From Sulfurimicrobium sp964384915 (GTDB taxonomy: Bacteria; Pseudomonadota; Gammaproteobacteria; Burkholderiales; Sulfuricellaceae), in NCBI GenBank assembly GCA_964384915.1, contig CAYLMA010000006.1, positions 62,001-126,000 on the forward strand: a DNA stretch of 64,000 nucleotides, in the 5' to 3' direction. A model generated the notes under the pieces. That model made no database searches and was not told where the DNA came from. It worked only from the letters and a program-made list of their open reading frames with translations. Positions 41,475 through 50,579 of this stretch are shown here, in pieces; within the stretch, counting starts at the first letter, position 1; the number at the start of each line of letters is the position of its first letter. A program made the translations under genes and the position numbers.

Positions 41475-42335
41475 ATGACGCAGATGACGTATTTCCGGCG
41501 AAGCCGTAAGAGCCTTCGCCATGCTTACAAACGAGACTTCGTCTCGAACAACGCATGCAATGGTTTCACCCTGGTCGAGGCGGTCATCGTTATCGTGATC
41601 ACCGGTATTGTTGCCGGCATGGTAGCGGTGTTCATCAAGGCGCCGGTGGACGCGTATTTCGACACCCAGCGCCGGGCCGAATTGACCGACATTGCCGATA
41701 CCACTTTACGGCGCATGGCGCGGGACATTCATCGCGCCCTCCCGAACAGCGTGAGGGTCAGCGGCAATTACCTGGAATTCATTCCCCTCAAGGGTGCGGG
41801 GCGCTACCGGGCCGAGGCGGGCACGGCGGCGGGTGACGATCCGCTCGACTTTGACCTTGCGGCGGATTCCTTCGACGTGCTTGGACCGGCGGTTCCGCTG
41901 GCGGCGACCGGGGATAGTGTCGTGATCTACAATCTGGGCATTTCCGGCTCCGATGCCTACGAGGCAACCAGCCGCCGCGCCGCCACGCCCAGCGGCGCAA
42001 AAATCTCCTTCACCGGCGGCCCTTTCCCCCTTGCTTCTCCCGGCAGCCGCTTCCAGGTGGTCGGCACGGCGGCAACTTACGAATGCGCCCCGGACCCGGT
42101 TACGCCCGCCAATGGCTTTCTGCGCCGCTATTCCGGGTATGCAATCCAGGCTGTACAGCCCGCACCGCCCGGAGGGACTCCGGCCATCCTCGCCTCCAAC
42201 GTCACGGCATGCAGCATGGAGTACACCTCCGGAGTCCTGCAACGCCAGGGCCTGGTGTCCATCCGCCTCGCCATCTCCCGCGACGGCGAAACGGTGACGC
42301 TGCAACATCAGGTCAACGTGGACAACACGCCATGA
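41475..42335 (+). CDS. mshO: MSHA minor prepilin MshO (GspJ-like)
   Basis: 286 residues from the ATG at 41475. The cleavage site is NACNG-FTLVEAVIVIVITGIVAGM with Glu+5, followed by the GspJ-like DTTLRRMARDIHRALPNS. The leader is about 30 residues, unusually long, and its coding sequence contains two adjacent hairpins (41497-41520 and 41532-41546). The start is uncertain by 10 codons. Confidence 0.87.
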   Translation: MTQMTYFRRSRKSLRHAYKRDFVSNNACNGFTLVEAVIVIVITGIVAGMVAVFIKAPVDAYFDTQRRAELTDIADTTLRRMARDIHRALPNSVRVSGNYLEFIPLKGAGRYRAEAGTAAGDDPLDFDLAADSFDVLGPAVPLAATGDSVVIYNLGISGSDAYEATSRRAATPSGAKISFTGGPFPLASPGSRFQVVGTAATYECAPDPVTPANGFLRRYSGYAIQAVQPAPPGGTPAILASNVTACSMEYTSGVLQRQGLVSIRLAISRDGETVTLQHQVNVDNTP

Positions 42336-42886
42336 AGCCGACCCCGCTTGATTGCCGCTTTCGACAAGCCATGGCGCATGGAAGCCAGCACGGTTTCACC
42401 ATCGTATCTGCCATTTTTCTGCTGGTCGTGCTGGCTTCGCTGGGGGCCTTCATCGTGAACATTTCCACCACCCAGAGCATCACTTCGGCACAGGATTTGC
42501 AGGGTTCCCGCGCCTACCACGCAGCGCGTGCCGGGCTGGAATGGGGTCTTTATCAGGTGCTGGACCCACTCAATACCACGGTTGTGCTGCCTGCAAGCCC
42601 CAGTTGGCCCAACATGCCGGACTGCCCTGCGGATACAACCATGATTGTCGAGGGTTTCAGTGTGTCCGTGCGTTGCGTTCGTTTCCCCTCCGGCGCGGCT
42701 GGCCCCGGCGGCCCGCCGGTCTACAATGAGGCGGGAGCGGGCCGTTCCATCGTGGTGTACGAGCTGACCGCCACTGCCAGCAGTGGCGCGGTGGGTTCGA
42801 TGGGTTTTGTGGAGCGTAGCGTATCCGCGACAGTGAACAAATGCCGGGCAGCGGATGGAGCTGCGCCGTTGTATGAATGCTGGTGA
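42332..42886 (+). CDS. mshP: MSHA pilus protein MshP (PilX-like)
   Basis: 184 residues from the ATG overlapping the mshO stop. GFTIVSAIFLLVVLASLGAF resembles a prepilin helix, but Glu+5 is replaced by Ser, as usual in MshP/PilX/GspK-type proteins that cap the pilus tip. Four cysteines in the C-terminal half (PDCPAD, VRCVR, NKCRA, ECW) may form disulfides. Confidence 0.87.
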   Translation: MKPTPLDCRFRQAMAHGSQHGFTIVSAIFLLVVLASLGAFIVNISTTQSITSAQDLQGSRAYHAARAGLEWGLYQVLDPLNTTVVLPASPSWPNMPDCPADTTMIVEGFSVSVRCVRFPSGAAGPGGPPVYNEAGAGRSIVVYELTATASSGAVGSMGFVERSVSATVNKCRAADGAAPLYECW

Positions 42887-42902
42887 GAAACCGGGGGTGA
42901 CA

Positions 42903-45900
42903 ATGAATTACGCGATTAAGCTATTGACGGTGGTGCTGATGTCCATATCGGGAAACCTGCATGCTGCAGTCACCGAAATGAATTCAACTGGCGGCACCAG
43001 CGCGACCAATGGCTTGCATTTCTACCTGGAAGACACCAGCAAGTTGCAGGTCAGGCGCCTCAACAATACGGGCCAGGTGTATTTGCCAACGGCAATCCCG
43101 CCCAGCACCAGTCTGGACAATGGGATTTTCCTGCGCGCCAATGGCGCCCTGTATGGGCCTTCCCATAGTGTTGGCACTGGTGGATTCAGCCCTGGCGCGA
43201 TGTATGACACTTACAGCATATCTGCTGTAAGCCCGGCGAACCCGGCTATCGATGGCATCCCCCAAATAGTGGCCCAGTCACTGGGCCTGACTGCCGGGCC
43301 GCAGGTCGATATTCAGTGGCGCTATACCCGCCCCTACGACTTCATTACCCTGAGCGTGACATTGACCATACCTGCCGGGTATGCGGTTTCAGCAGCCAAT
43401 CCGGTCAAGTACTACCATGTCGTCGATACTTACCTTGGCGGCAGCGATAATGGTTGCGGGGTGATGTTTGTCGACAGCAGCGGCAAACGGATCGTCGGCA
43501 CCTATCCGCCTGCAACAGGTACGTCCTGTCCATCCAGCACCAGCATCCCAGCCGGGGTCAGCATTGTGGAATCGTTCCGTGAGCGCAACGGAACGTTTTC
43601 TCACTATTGCACCGACACGTGGAGCAATTTCTACGATAACAGTTCGCCCTGGAGCGCCTGCGCGCTCAAGAGCAATGTTGCGCTGTCGGACAGCGTATCC
43701 ACCACTTACCGTGATACCGGCGTGGGAATCGAATATGACTTTACCGCCGCCGGAACTTATACCTTCAGTTATGATTTCGTGATTGGTTCTCCAACGGTTC
43801 CGCCGTACGACCATGTCGAGATACGGCATGACGGCAGTGGCTCCCTGTGTGCGGAAAACGTGACCGTGTTGGGCTGCCTGTCCTCGACCGTGCCCTGTCC
43901 AGCAGGGAGCGAAGTTACCGGTGCGTTGAGCGGCACTTTCACACCGTCCGGCGGCACGCCCTCGGTTATCTGGACCCCGGCCAGTTTCAACATTGCGGCA
44001 GGCCAGCTGCAAGCATCAGCCAGCTTTCTGGCCTCAGCACCGGGCGGCACGATCACATTAGGCGCGGTGGGCTTCAGCTCCAATCCGCTCAATGGCGTCA
44101 AGTGCTGGAATACGGCCACCAGTACGGCCAGCTGCACATTTGTCGTGGCGAACGCGCCGTGCGTTTCCGGTTTCGAGTGCATTGAATCCGGGGTGGCCTA
44201 CAATAATCTGGCCCTGACGCCAACCGCCCGCAATCCCTTGTACACAAAGCCAACAGCAACCAATTTCAAGTTTGATGTCGTGGCGTTGCAATCCAACGGC
44301 GCGGTCGCGACTACCTATACCGCGACGCAGAACGTGACGGTCGAGCTTTTCGATGACAGCGCCTCGCCGCAGCCAGCGTGCAGCGCTTATGTCAATCCGG
44401 TCGCAAGCCAGGCGATTACTTTCGCAGCCAGTGATACAGGACGCAAAACCCTGCCCAATAATTTCAGCTTGAACAAGGCGTACCGCAAGCTCCGCTGCCG
44501 GGTTACCGACATTAACATCAGTCCCGCGGTACGGGGATGTTCTTCGGATGATTTTACCGTTAGGCCGCAGGCTTTCACCGTTATCTCGCCCAATGCCAAT
44601 GCGGATGCTTCGGGAAGCAGCTCTTCCGCAACGCCAATTATTAAAGCGGGGGCAAATTTCGCGCTGGCAGCTGCCGCCGGGGTGGCGGGCTACGATGCGG
44701 CGCCCAAGGTTGACCCCACAAAGCTTGAATGGCTGAATGTGCCGTCGGGCGGACGGGCTTCGCCTGGAGCCGGGACGGTGACGGGGACCTTTCCCGTCGC
44801 CGAGCCCTCTCCTGCCCTTCCTGCGGTCGCCACCAACAGTGTGGCGACAGGCAGTGCCTTTGCCTACGACGAGGCGGGCTATTTCAGGTTCCAGGCCGGC
44901 GGGGTCTATGACGATATCTTTGCCGTGGATTCCGGCGACCGGGCCAATGGTGATTGCACCAACGATTTTTCCTCGTCCCCTGTTGGCGGGAAGTATGGCT
45001 GCAAATTCGGCAATACCGTGGCCAGCAATTATTTCGGGAGATTTGTCCCGGATCATTTCGCCACCGCTGTTACCCAGGGTTGCGCCACGGGGGGATTCAG
45101 CTATTCCGGCCAGCCATTCAGGGTCACCACGACGGCAAGGAACCTCGCCGGTGGAACCACGCTCAACTATGATGCAGATGCCCCAGGAGGAGTGAATGTT
45201 TACGCCAAGGCGGCTACCCTCTCGGCCTGGGATGCGACTGGAACAACCGCAAACCCCGGGCCCGGCACGCTGACGAACAATGCTATCGCGGCCTCGCTGT
45301 TCCGTTCGGGTGTCGCCAATACGGCCAATCCTCCAACCATGGCCTCGCCGCTCTATACTTTTACCAATATTAAGACGCTTCCAACTATCGTCAGGTTGCG
45401 TGCCACTGATGCTGAGGGTATAAGCTCGCTCAGGGCGCCACCGTTGCCGGTCACCGAAGGGACAACTGAAGTCCGCAGCGGCCGCCTTCGCCTGCAAAAT
45501 GTCTATGGCTCTGAACTGCTGGATTTGCCGGTGCCGCTGGAGGCCCAGTATTGGGTGGGAAATTATTACGCAAGCAATGCAGCGGATAACTGCACCATCA
45601 TTCCTGCTTCCAGCATCATCATGAACAATTATGTTAATAATCTGAGCGCTTGCGAGACGCAACTTTCCCCTATCGGTAATCTGGTTTTCTCAGGGGGCAA
45701 GCCAATCACCCCCGGCTTAACACTGACCAGGCCGGGATCGGGCAATGCAGGTAGCGTGAGTCTTGCGGTCAACATTAGCGCCGCTCCAACAGGGAAGACC
45801 TGTATTGGCGCATCTGAGTCAAACGCGACGGGCGCAAGCATTCCATGGTTCGGATCCAATCCGGCATCTCGAGCCACCTTCGGTATCTACAAAACGCCCG

Positions 45901-45926
45901 TCATCTACATGCGTGAGAACTACTAA
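42903..45926 (+). CDS. mshQ: MshQ, large secreted pilus-locus protein (DUF6701)
   Basis: 1007 residues from the ATG at 42903 (GGGGGTGA upstream). Signal peptide MNYAIKLLTVVLMSISGNLHA; the first 300 residues resemble a beta-rich adhesin domain, and the region after about 430 matches the conserved DUF6701 of MshQ (GSGNAGSVSL... and FGRFVPDHFA). It is Ser/Thr/Ala-rich with about 26 cysteines, fitting an exported disulfide-stabilised protein. In Vibrio mshQ is the last gene of the pilin half. Likely tip adhesin or surface cap (inference). Slightly lower GC than its neighbours. Confidence 0.88.
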   Translation: MNYAIKLLTVVLMSISGNLHAAVTEMNSTGGTSATNGLHFYLEDTSKLQVRRLNNTGQVYLPTAIPPSTSLDNGIFLRANGALYGPSHSVGTGGFSPGAMYDTYSISAVSPANPAIDGIPQIVAQSLGLTAGPQVDIQWRYTRPYDFITLSVTLTIPAGYAVSAANPVKYYHVVDTYLGGSDNGCGVMFVDSSGKRIVGTYPPATGTSCPSSTSIPAGVSIVESFRERNGTFSHYCTDTWSNFYDNSSPWSACALKSNVALSDSVSTTYRDTGVGIEYDFTAAGTYTFSYDFVIGSPTVPPYDHVEIRHDGSGSLCAENVTVLGCLSSTVPCPAGSEVTGALSGTFTPSGGTPSVIWTPASFNIAAGQLQASASFLASAPGGTITLGAVGFSSNPLNGVKCWNTATSTASCTFVVANAPCVSGFECIESGVAYNNLALTPTARNPLYTKPTATNFKFDVVALQSNGAVATTYTATQNVTVELFDDSASPQPACSAYVNPVASQAITFAASDTGRKTLPNNFSLNKAYRKLRCRVTDINISPAVRGCSSDDFTVRPQAFTVISPNANADASGSSSSATPIIKAGANFALAAAAGVAGYDAAPKVDPTKLEWLNVPSGGRASPGAGTVTGTFPVAEPSPALPAVATNSVATGSAFAYDEAGYFRFQAGGVYDDIFAVDSGDRANGDCTNDFSSSPVGGKYGCKFGNTVASNYFGRFVPDHFATAVTQGCATGGFSYSGQPFRVTTTARNLAGGTTLNYDADAPGGVNVYAKAATLSAWDATGTTANPGPGTLTNNAIAASLFRSGVANTANPPTMASPLYTFTNIKTLPTIVRLRATDAEGISSLRAPPLPVTEGTTEVRSGRLRLQNVYGSELLDLPVPLEAQYWVGNYYASNAADNCTIIPASSIIMNNYVNNLSACETQLSPIGNLVFSGGKPITPGLTLTRPGSGNAGSVSLAVNISAAPTGKTCIGASESNATGASIPWFGSNPASRATFGIYKTPVIYMRENY

Positions 45927-45948
45927 TTTCCACAAGGAATATAATCAA

Positions 45949-45977
45949 TTGACAACAATGACTTATTCATTTAACTT
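45949..45977 (+). promoter_or_regulatory. possible promoter for the mshI-N unit
   Basis: A perfect TTGACA (45949-45954) is followed 17 bp later by TAACTT (45972-45977), a weak -10. It lies in the only gap (79 bp) between mshQ and mshI and would start transcription about 22 bases before mshI. Confidence 0.35.
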
Positions 45978-46005
45978 CAAGCCGATTGTCTGATCGGCCC
46001 ACTTA

Positions 46006-46947
46006 ATGCCATTTTTCACTAAAAAAACACCGGAACCCGGCTGGATGGCCATGCAGCTCACGCCTGAAGGGGTAAGCATGGCCCACGTGCGCCGGGTAAC
46101 GGACAACAAACCGCTGGTGACCTTTTGCGCCACTTCCCCGGCGAAGGCAGTGGAGGCGCCTGTTCTGGAAAAGCTGGCCAAGGCGCATCATCTCGACCGC
46201 TATAACTGTAGCTTCGTACTGAACCCCGGTGAATACCAGATGCTGGTGGTCGAGGCGCCCAATGTCCCTGCAGCCGAACTGAAAACGGCTGTGCGCTGGC
46301 GCATCAAGGACATGGTGGACTTTGCCGTGGACGATGCCACGGTGGATGTGCTCGACATCCCCTCCGACAAGAACGCACAGTCGCGCAATCGTTCGCTCTA
46401 TGCAGTGGCGGCGCGTAATGAAGTGATCAGGAAGCGCATGGCTGATTTCGATGCTGCCAGGTTGCCGGTTTCCGTGATCGACATTCCCGAACTGGCGCAA
46501 CGCAATATTGCCAGCCTGCTGGAAGACAAGGGGCGCGGCATGGCCTTGCTGTCCTTCAACGAGAATGGCGGCCTGCTGACTTTCACTTTCGATGGCGAAC
46601 TGTATTCATCGCGCCATATTGACACACCTATTTCACAGTTAAACCAGCAAGATAGCGAGCAGCGCCAGCGCCATTTCGATCGCATCACCCTGGAACTCCA
46701 ACGCTCGATGGATCACTTCGAGCGCCAGTTCAGCTTTATCACCATCAACAAGCTGGTGCTCGCGCCCTTGCCTCCGGAAGTCAATCTTGAAGCGTATCTG
46801 GAGACCAATCTGTACCTGCCGGTTTCCACCCTGAACCTGGATGAAGTTTTCGATTTCTCCACGGTTTCCGGTGCCGGGCCGGCGCAGCGGATGCAATGCT
46901 TCCTGGCATTGGGCGCTGCATTGCGCACAGAGGACACGGCGCAGTGA
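46006..46947 (+). CDS. mshI: MshI, PilM-like pilus biogenesis protein
   Basis: 313 residues, an actin-like cytoplasmic assembly protein of the PilM/GspL-N type: VVEAPNVPAAELKTAVRWRIKD and DIPELAQRNIASLL are MshI features. It likely links the PilN-like and PilO-like membrane proteins encoded next to the ATPase. Overlaps the next start by four bases (GTGA). First gene of the second half of the locus. Confidence 0.88.
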   Translation: MPFFTKKTPEPGWMAMQLTPEGVSMAHVRRVTDNKPLVTFCATSPAKAVEAPVLEKLAKAHHLDRYNCSFVLNPGEYQMLVVEAPNVPAAELKTAVRWRIKDMVDFAVDDATVDVLDIPSDKNAQSRNRSLYAVAARNEVIRKRMADFDAARLPVSVIDIPELAQRNIASLLEDKGRGMALLSFNENGGLLTFTFDGELYSSRHIDTPISQLNQQDSEQRQRHFDRITLELQRSMDHFERQFSFITINKLVLAPLPPEVNLEAYLETNLYLPVSTLNLDEVFDFSTVSGAGPAQRMQCFLALGAALRTEDTAQ

Positions 46948-47582
46948 GCCAGCAGATCAATCTTTTCAACCCGGCCTTCCGCAAGCGGCGCGAGTGGTTT
47001 ACCGCACTCATGCTTGTCCAGGCACTGGCTGTGCTGGTGCTGACCATGGCGGGCGTGTATGGCTACCAGTACCGCCAGGCGATGCTTCTCGACCAGCAAA
47101 TTAAAAGCGGCGCCGCAAACCTGGCCCGGGAGCAGGCCAGGCTGGTCAAGGTGGCTGCCGAACATGCGCCGCGCCAGAAGGATGCAGCGCTGGAAAAACG
47201 GGTTGAAGAAATGGAGCAACAACTCCAGGGCGAGGAGGCGGTGCTTGAAGTGCTGCAGGGCGGCAGCCTGGGCAATACCGAGGGCTATTCCGGCTATATG
47301 CGCGCTTTTGCGCGCCAAACCGTGAATGGGCTGTGGCTCACGGAATTCGGCATCAAGGGGGCGGGAAAGGAAATGCTCCTGGGGGGGCGTGCGCTACATC
47401 CCGAACTGGTGCCGGCGTACATCCAGCGCCTCAACCGGGAAGAAGCAACCAAGGGGCGTGGTTTTGCCGCCCTGGAAATGCAGCGGCCGAAAGCGCAGCC
47501 TGCCTCTCAGGACAAACCGGCGAGGGTGCCGAATTATATTGAATTCAGGCTGCATTCCGGCACCGCTGAGGGGGCGAAGTGA
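46944..47582 (+). CDS. PilN-like membrane protein (second MshI-type gene)
   Basis: 212 residues from the GTG at 46944 (AGAGGA upstream). A short cytoplasmic N-terminus INLFNPAFRKRREWFT, the classic PilN membrane-proximal motif, precedes one membrane helix (about 23-42) and a periplasmic coiled coil. It corresponds to PilN and to the mshI2 gene of some MSHA loci. Forms the inner-membrane alignment complex with MshI and MshJ. Confidence 0.87.
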   Translation: MSQQINLFNPAFRKRREWFTALMLVQALAVLVLTMAGVYGYQYRQAMLLDQQIKSGAANLAREQARLVKVAAEHAPRQKDAALEKRVEEMEQQLQGEEAVLEVLQGGSLGNTEGYSGYMRAFARQTVNGLWLTEFGIKGAGKEMLLGGRALHPELVPAYIQRLNREEATKGRGFAALEMQRPKAQPASQDKPARVPNYIEFRLHSGTAEGAK

Positions 47583-48274
47583 AACGATACTGGGAACGCT
47601 ATGCCGCGCAGCTCAATGCCCGCAATCCACGCGAACGCGCCCTGATTTTTGTCATGGCGCTGGCTGTGGCATGGAGTCTGCTCAGTGCCCTGCTGCTGGA
47701 CCCGGTAGCCGCGAAAAAGAAGCGGATGGCTCTGGATGCGAATCAACAGCAGACGCAAATACAGCAATTGCAGGCCCAGATCGCTAATATTCAAGGTGGC
47801 GCCCGGATCGATCCCGATGCGCCTACCCGGATCAGGCTGGCCGCGTTGAACCAGAAACTGGAGCAAAGCCGCGTTGCCTTGCAAAGCGTGCAGCAGAGCC
47901 TGGTGCCGCCGGAGAAGATGGCGCGGCTGCTGGAGAGCGTGCTGACACAGAACCGTCATTTGAAGCTTGTATCACTCAAGACCTTGCCAGTCAGCGGCGT
48001 ATTGGAGGCAGCGGCCGAGAGTGCCGCCCCCAAAACCGCTCAACCCGGTTCTGAAGAAAAGAAATCGGCGGCCCCGGCAATTTTCAAGCACGGTTTCGAG
48101 ATTGTCGTATCCGGCAGTTATGCCGAACTGACGCAGTACCTCGATACCATGGAAAAACTGCCGTGGCAGATGATCTGGGGCAAGGCTGAAATGCGGGTGG
48201 AAGAATATCCCCTCGTCACTCTGACGATTACGCTGTATACCTTGAGCATGGACAAGACATGGATGGCGATATGA
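47579..48274 (+). CDS. mshJ: MshJ, PilO-like pilus biogenesis protein
   Basis: 231 residues from a GTG overlapping the previous stop. One N-terminal membrane helix (about 22-41, ALIFVMALAVAWSLLSALLL), a coiled coil (50-115) and a ferredoxin-like periplasmic domain (FEIVVSGSYAELTQYLDTME). Partner of the PilN-like protein in aligning the platform with the secretin. Confidence 0.88.
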   Translation: MKRYWERYAAQLNARNPRERALIFVMALAVAWSLLSALLLDPVAAKKKRMALDANQQQTQIQQLQAQIANIQGGARIDPDAPTRIRLAALNQKLEQSRVALQSVQQSLVPPEKMARLLESVLTQNRHLKLVSLKTLPVSGVLEAAAESAAPKTAQPGSEEKKSAAPAIFKHGFEIVVSGSYAELTQYLDTMEKLPWQMIWGKAEMRVEEYPLVTLTITLYTLSMDKTWMAI

Positions 48275-48714
48275 CCGGGGTAGCCCAAAAGGCAAAACGA
48301 ATGGGTGTTCATGCGCTACCGCTATTTGTTTTCTTTGCCTCTTGCCTCTTGCCTTTAAAATCGGCCCTGGCCGCCGAAATCCTGCCCGACCCCACGCGCC
48401 CGCCCGCCGAGGCGGGCCTGAGCGGAGATGCCGCGGCGGTGGCGAGCGGGCCGGTGCTGCAATCGGTCATGATCCGTCCGGGCCGCCGGGCCGCCGTGAT
48501 CAGCGGCCAGCTGCTGGCTGAGGGTGAGCGTTTTGGCGACAGCAAGCTGATCAAGATAAGCGAGGGAGAGGTGATTCTCCTCGGGCCTGAAGGCCGGCAG
48601 ACGCTCAAACTTTTCCCGGGAGTGGAGAAAATATTCGCCAGCCCCGCACAGGAAGAAACCCTGAAGCGTGGCAAGAGCAAGTCAAAACGCAACCCTGAAC
48701 AAAAGGCATCGTAA
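48271..48714 (+). CDS. mshK: MshK, PilP-like periplasmic protein
   Basis: 147 residues from the ATG overlapping the mshJ stop. Signal peptide ends near SALAA-EIL; DPTRPP and the C-terminal beta-rich SDGx-like domain (SVMIRPGRRAAVISGQLLAEGE) match MshK/PilP, which bridges platform and secretin. The signal peptide's hydrophobic stretch (FFASCLLPLK) is encoded by an inverted heptad repeat (48287-48356). Confidence 0.83.
   Translation: MTGVAQKAKRMGVHALPLFVFFASCLLPLKSALAAEILPDPTRPPAEAGLSGDAAAVASGPVLQSVMIRPGRRAAVISGQLLAEGERFGDSKLIKISEGEVILLGPEGRQTLKLFPGVEKIFASPAQEETLKRGKSKSKRNPEQKAS
48287..48356. repeat. inverted heptad repeat (ARAGGCA family) inside mshK
   Basis: The left arm AAAAGGCAAAAC (48287-48298) and a right arm of three inverted heptads (GCCTCTT, GCCTCTT, GCCTTT; 48334-48356) enclose 35 bases. 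The right arm encodes part of the MshK signal peptide. Confidence 0.65.
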
Positions 48715-50561
48715 TGCGGAAAGTATATTTCGGGTTTTTAATCCTGGCCTTGTCTGGCTGCGCGTCGCAGGCAAGGCACGACGCAACGTTCAATCAAGTC
48801 AACGCGGAGTTGTCCAGGGCCAGCCAGGACAGGGCCAAGGCAGCTCAGAATGAAGCTCTGGGGGCAGCCTTGCTGCCGCCGCTTAAGCTCGAGATGCCGC
48901 GTGCGGGGGGCAAACCGCTGGAGCAGAAGTTTGACCTGGTAGTCAATAACGCGCCCGCCAGCCAGGTGTTCATGGGGATTGTGAACGGCACGCGCTATAG
49001 CATGCTGGTGCACCCCGACGTGGCCGGTTCGGTCTCGGTCAACTTGAAGGATGTTACCGTCTTCGAGGCGCTCGACGCCGTGCGTGAGATCTATGGTTAC
49101 GAATACAAGGTGGACGGCACGCGCATTTACATCCAGCCGCTGGCCATGCAGACCCGCATCTACAAGGTCAATTACCTGGTTGGGCGAAGAGTCGGCGGGT
49201 CCGATACCCGGGTACATTCCGGCTCAATCACCAACACATCGCCCGTCTCGGGCACCTCCGCAACGGGCATGCCCCCTTCCACCAGCAGCGCCACCACCTC
49301 GCGGGACAGCAGCAATATATATACCTCTACGCGCAATGATTTCTGGGGCGACCTGGAGGATTCGGTGCGCACCGTGATTGGCTGCAAAATGCCGACCCGT
49401 TCGATTGGCGGGGGCGTTTCTCAACCGGGGATGGCGGCCGCGCAGCGGAATGTGGAAACCGTTTCCGGCCAGGGCGTTGAAGGCTGCCAAGGTGGCCGAA
49501 GCGTGGTCGTCAATCCGCAATCCGGGGTCGTGCTGGTGCGGGCGATGCCGGCTGAACAGCGTGATGTATCGACATTCCTGAATGCATCCCAGCTGTCCGT
49601 TGAGCGCCAGGTGATGCTGGAAGCCAAGATTCTTGAAGTCGAATTGAGTGATGGCTTCCAGGCGGGGGTGAACTGGGCTGGCATCGCCAACCTCGGCCGA
49701 ACGTCGGTCGCGTTGGGCCGTTCCTCCGGTGGTTTTGTCACCAACTCCGGAAACAACACCGGGGTGCAGTTGACCACCTCGGTTTTGGGCGCCAATGGCG
49801 CGGAAGCCAATTCAACCCTGGACGGCATCAACGTCAATCCACTTTTGACCGTAGCCGGCGGTGTATTTGGCTTTGCCATTGCCAACCAGAATTTTGCCTC
49901 CCTGCTGGAGTTCTTGCAGACTCAGGGCAATGTGCAGGTGCTTTCCAGCCCGCGCATCGCGACGCTGAACAACCAGAAGGCGGTGCTCAAAGTGGGCACG
50001 GATGAATTTTTCGTGACCAATGTCAGCACCACCACGACTACCGGCACCTCGACCACGACTACGCCTTCCGTGACATTGCAGCCCTTTTTCTCGGGCATCG
50101 CGCTGGACGTGACGCCACAGATCGATGAAAACAACAACATCACCCTGCATATCCATCCTTCGGTCAGCAAGGTGACGACGGTAAACAAGTTGGTTGACCT
50201 CGGATCGGCGGGCTCGATCAACCTGCCGCTGGCATCCAGCAACATTTCCGAGACCGACAGCATCGTGCGCGCACAGGATGGCCAGATTATCGCCATTGGC
50301 GGCCTGATGAAGCAGTCAACCAATGACGACCGTTCCCAAGTGCCGGGCGCAGGCGATGTGCCGGTGCTGGGCAACCTGTTCCGCAATACCCGCCGTGCCA
50401 CAGTGAAGCGTGAATTGGTGATCCTGCTCAAGCCGACGGTCATCCAGAGTGACGCCAACTGGCAGCAGGATATTCTCGACAGCCAGCGCCGCATTCAGGG
50501 CATGAACCGCACTTCCGCCGGTGAACAGGCGGAAACCTCCGCCAGCGGGGCCGGGAAATGA
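48714..50561 (+). CDS. mshL: MshL outer-membrane secretin (lipoprotein)
   Basis: 615 residues, starting at the A shared with the mshK stop (TAATG). Lipobox LALSGC with Cys16 marks it as a lipoprotein. An N0/STN-like domain (about 75-145, FDLVVNNAPASQVFMGIV) and an N1-like segment precede the secretin domain (about 290-590) with VQVLSSPRIATLNNQKAVLK and VPVLGNLFRNT. It forms the outer-membrane channel for the pilus. Ser/Thr-rich linkers near 165-200 and 440-455. Confidence 0.94.
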   Translation: MRKVYFGFLILALSGCASQARHDATFNQVNAELSRASQDRAKAAQNEALGAALLPPLKLEMPRAGGKPLEQKFDLVVNNAPASQVFMGIVNGTRYSMLVHPDVAGSVSVNLKDVTVFEALDAVREIYGYEYKVDGTRIYIQPLAMQTRIYKVNYLVGRRVGGSDTRVHSGSITNTSPVSGTSATGMPPSTSSATTSRDSSNIYTSTRNDFWGDLEDSVRTVIGCKMPTRSIGGGVSQPGMAAAQRNVETVSGQGVEGCQGGRSVVVNPQSGVVLVRAMPAEQRDVSTFLNASQLSVERQVMLEAKILEVELSDGFQAGVNWAGIANLGRTSVALGRSSGGFVTNSGNNTGVQLTTSVLGANGAEANSTLDGINVNPLLTVAGGVFGFAIANQNFASLLEFLQTQGNVQVLSSPRIATLNNQKAVLKVGTDEFFVTNVSTTTTTGTSTTTTPSVTLQPFFSGIALDVTPQIDENNNITLHIHPSVSKVTTVNKLVDLGSAGSINLPLASSNISETDSIVRAQDGQIIAIGGLMKQSTNDDRSQVPGAGDVPVLGNLFRNTRRATVKRELVILLKPTVIQSDANWQQDILDSQRRIQGMNRTSAGEQAETSASGAGK

Positions 50562-50579
50562 CGGCACGCCACGCCTGAC

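Noticed and set aside
44058..45662. 534-codon open frame antisense to mshQ
   Set aside because: No ribosome site or recognisable motif, Arg/Gly/Ile-rich shadow composition, lying fully within a convincing secreted-protein gene.
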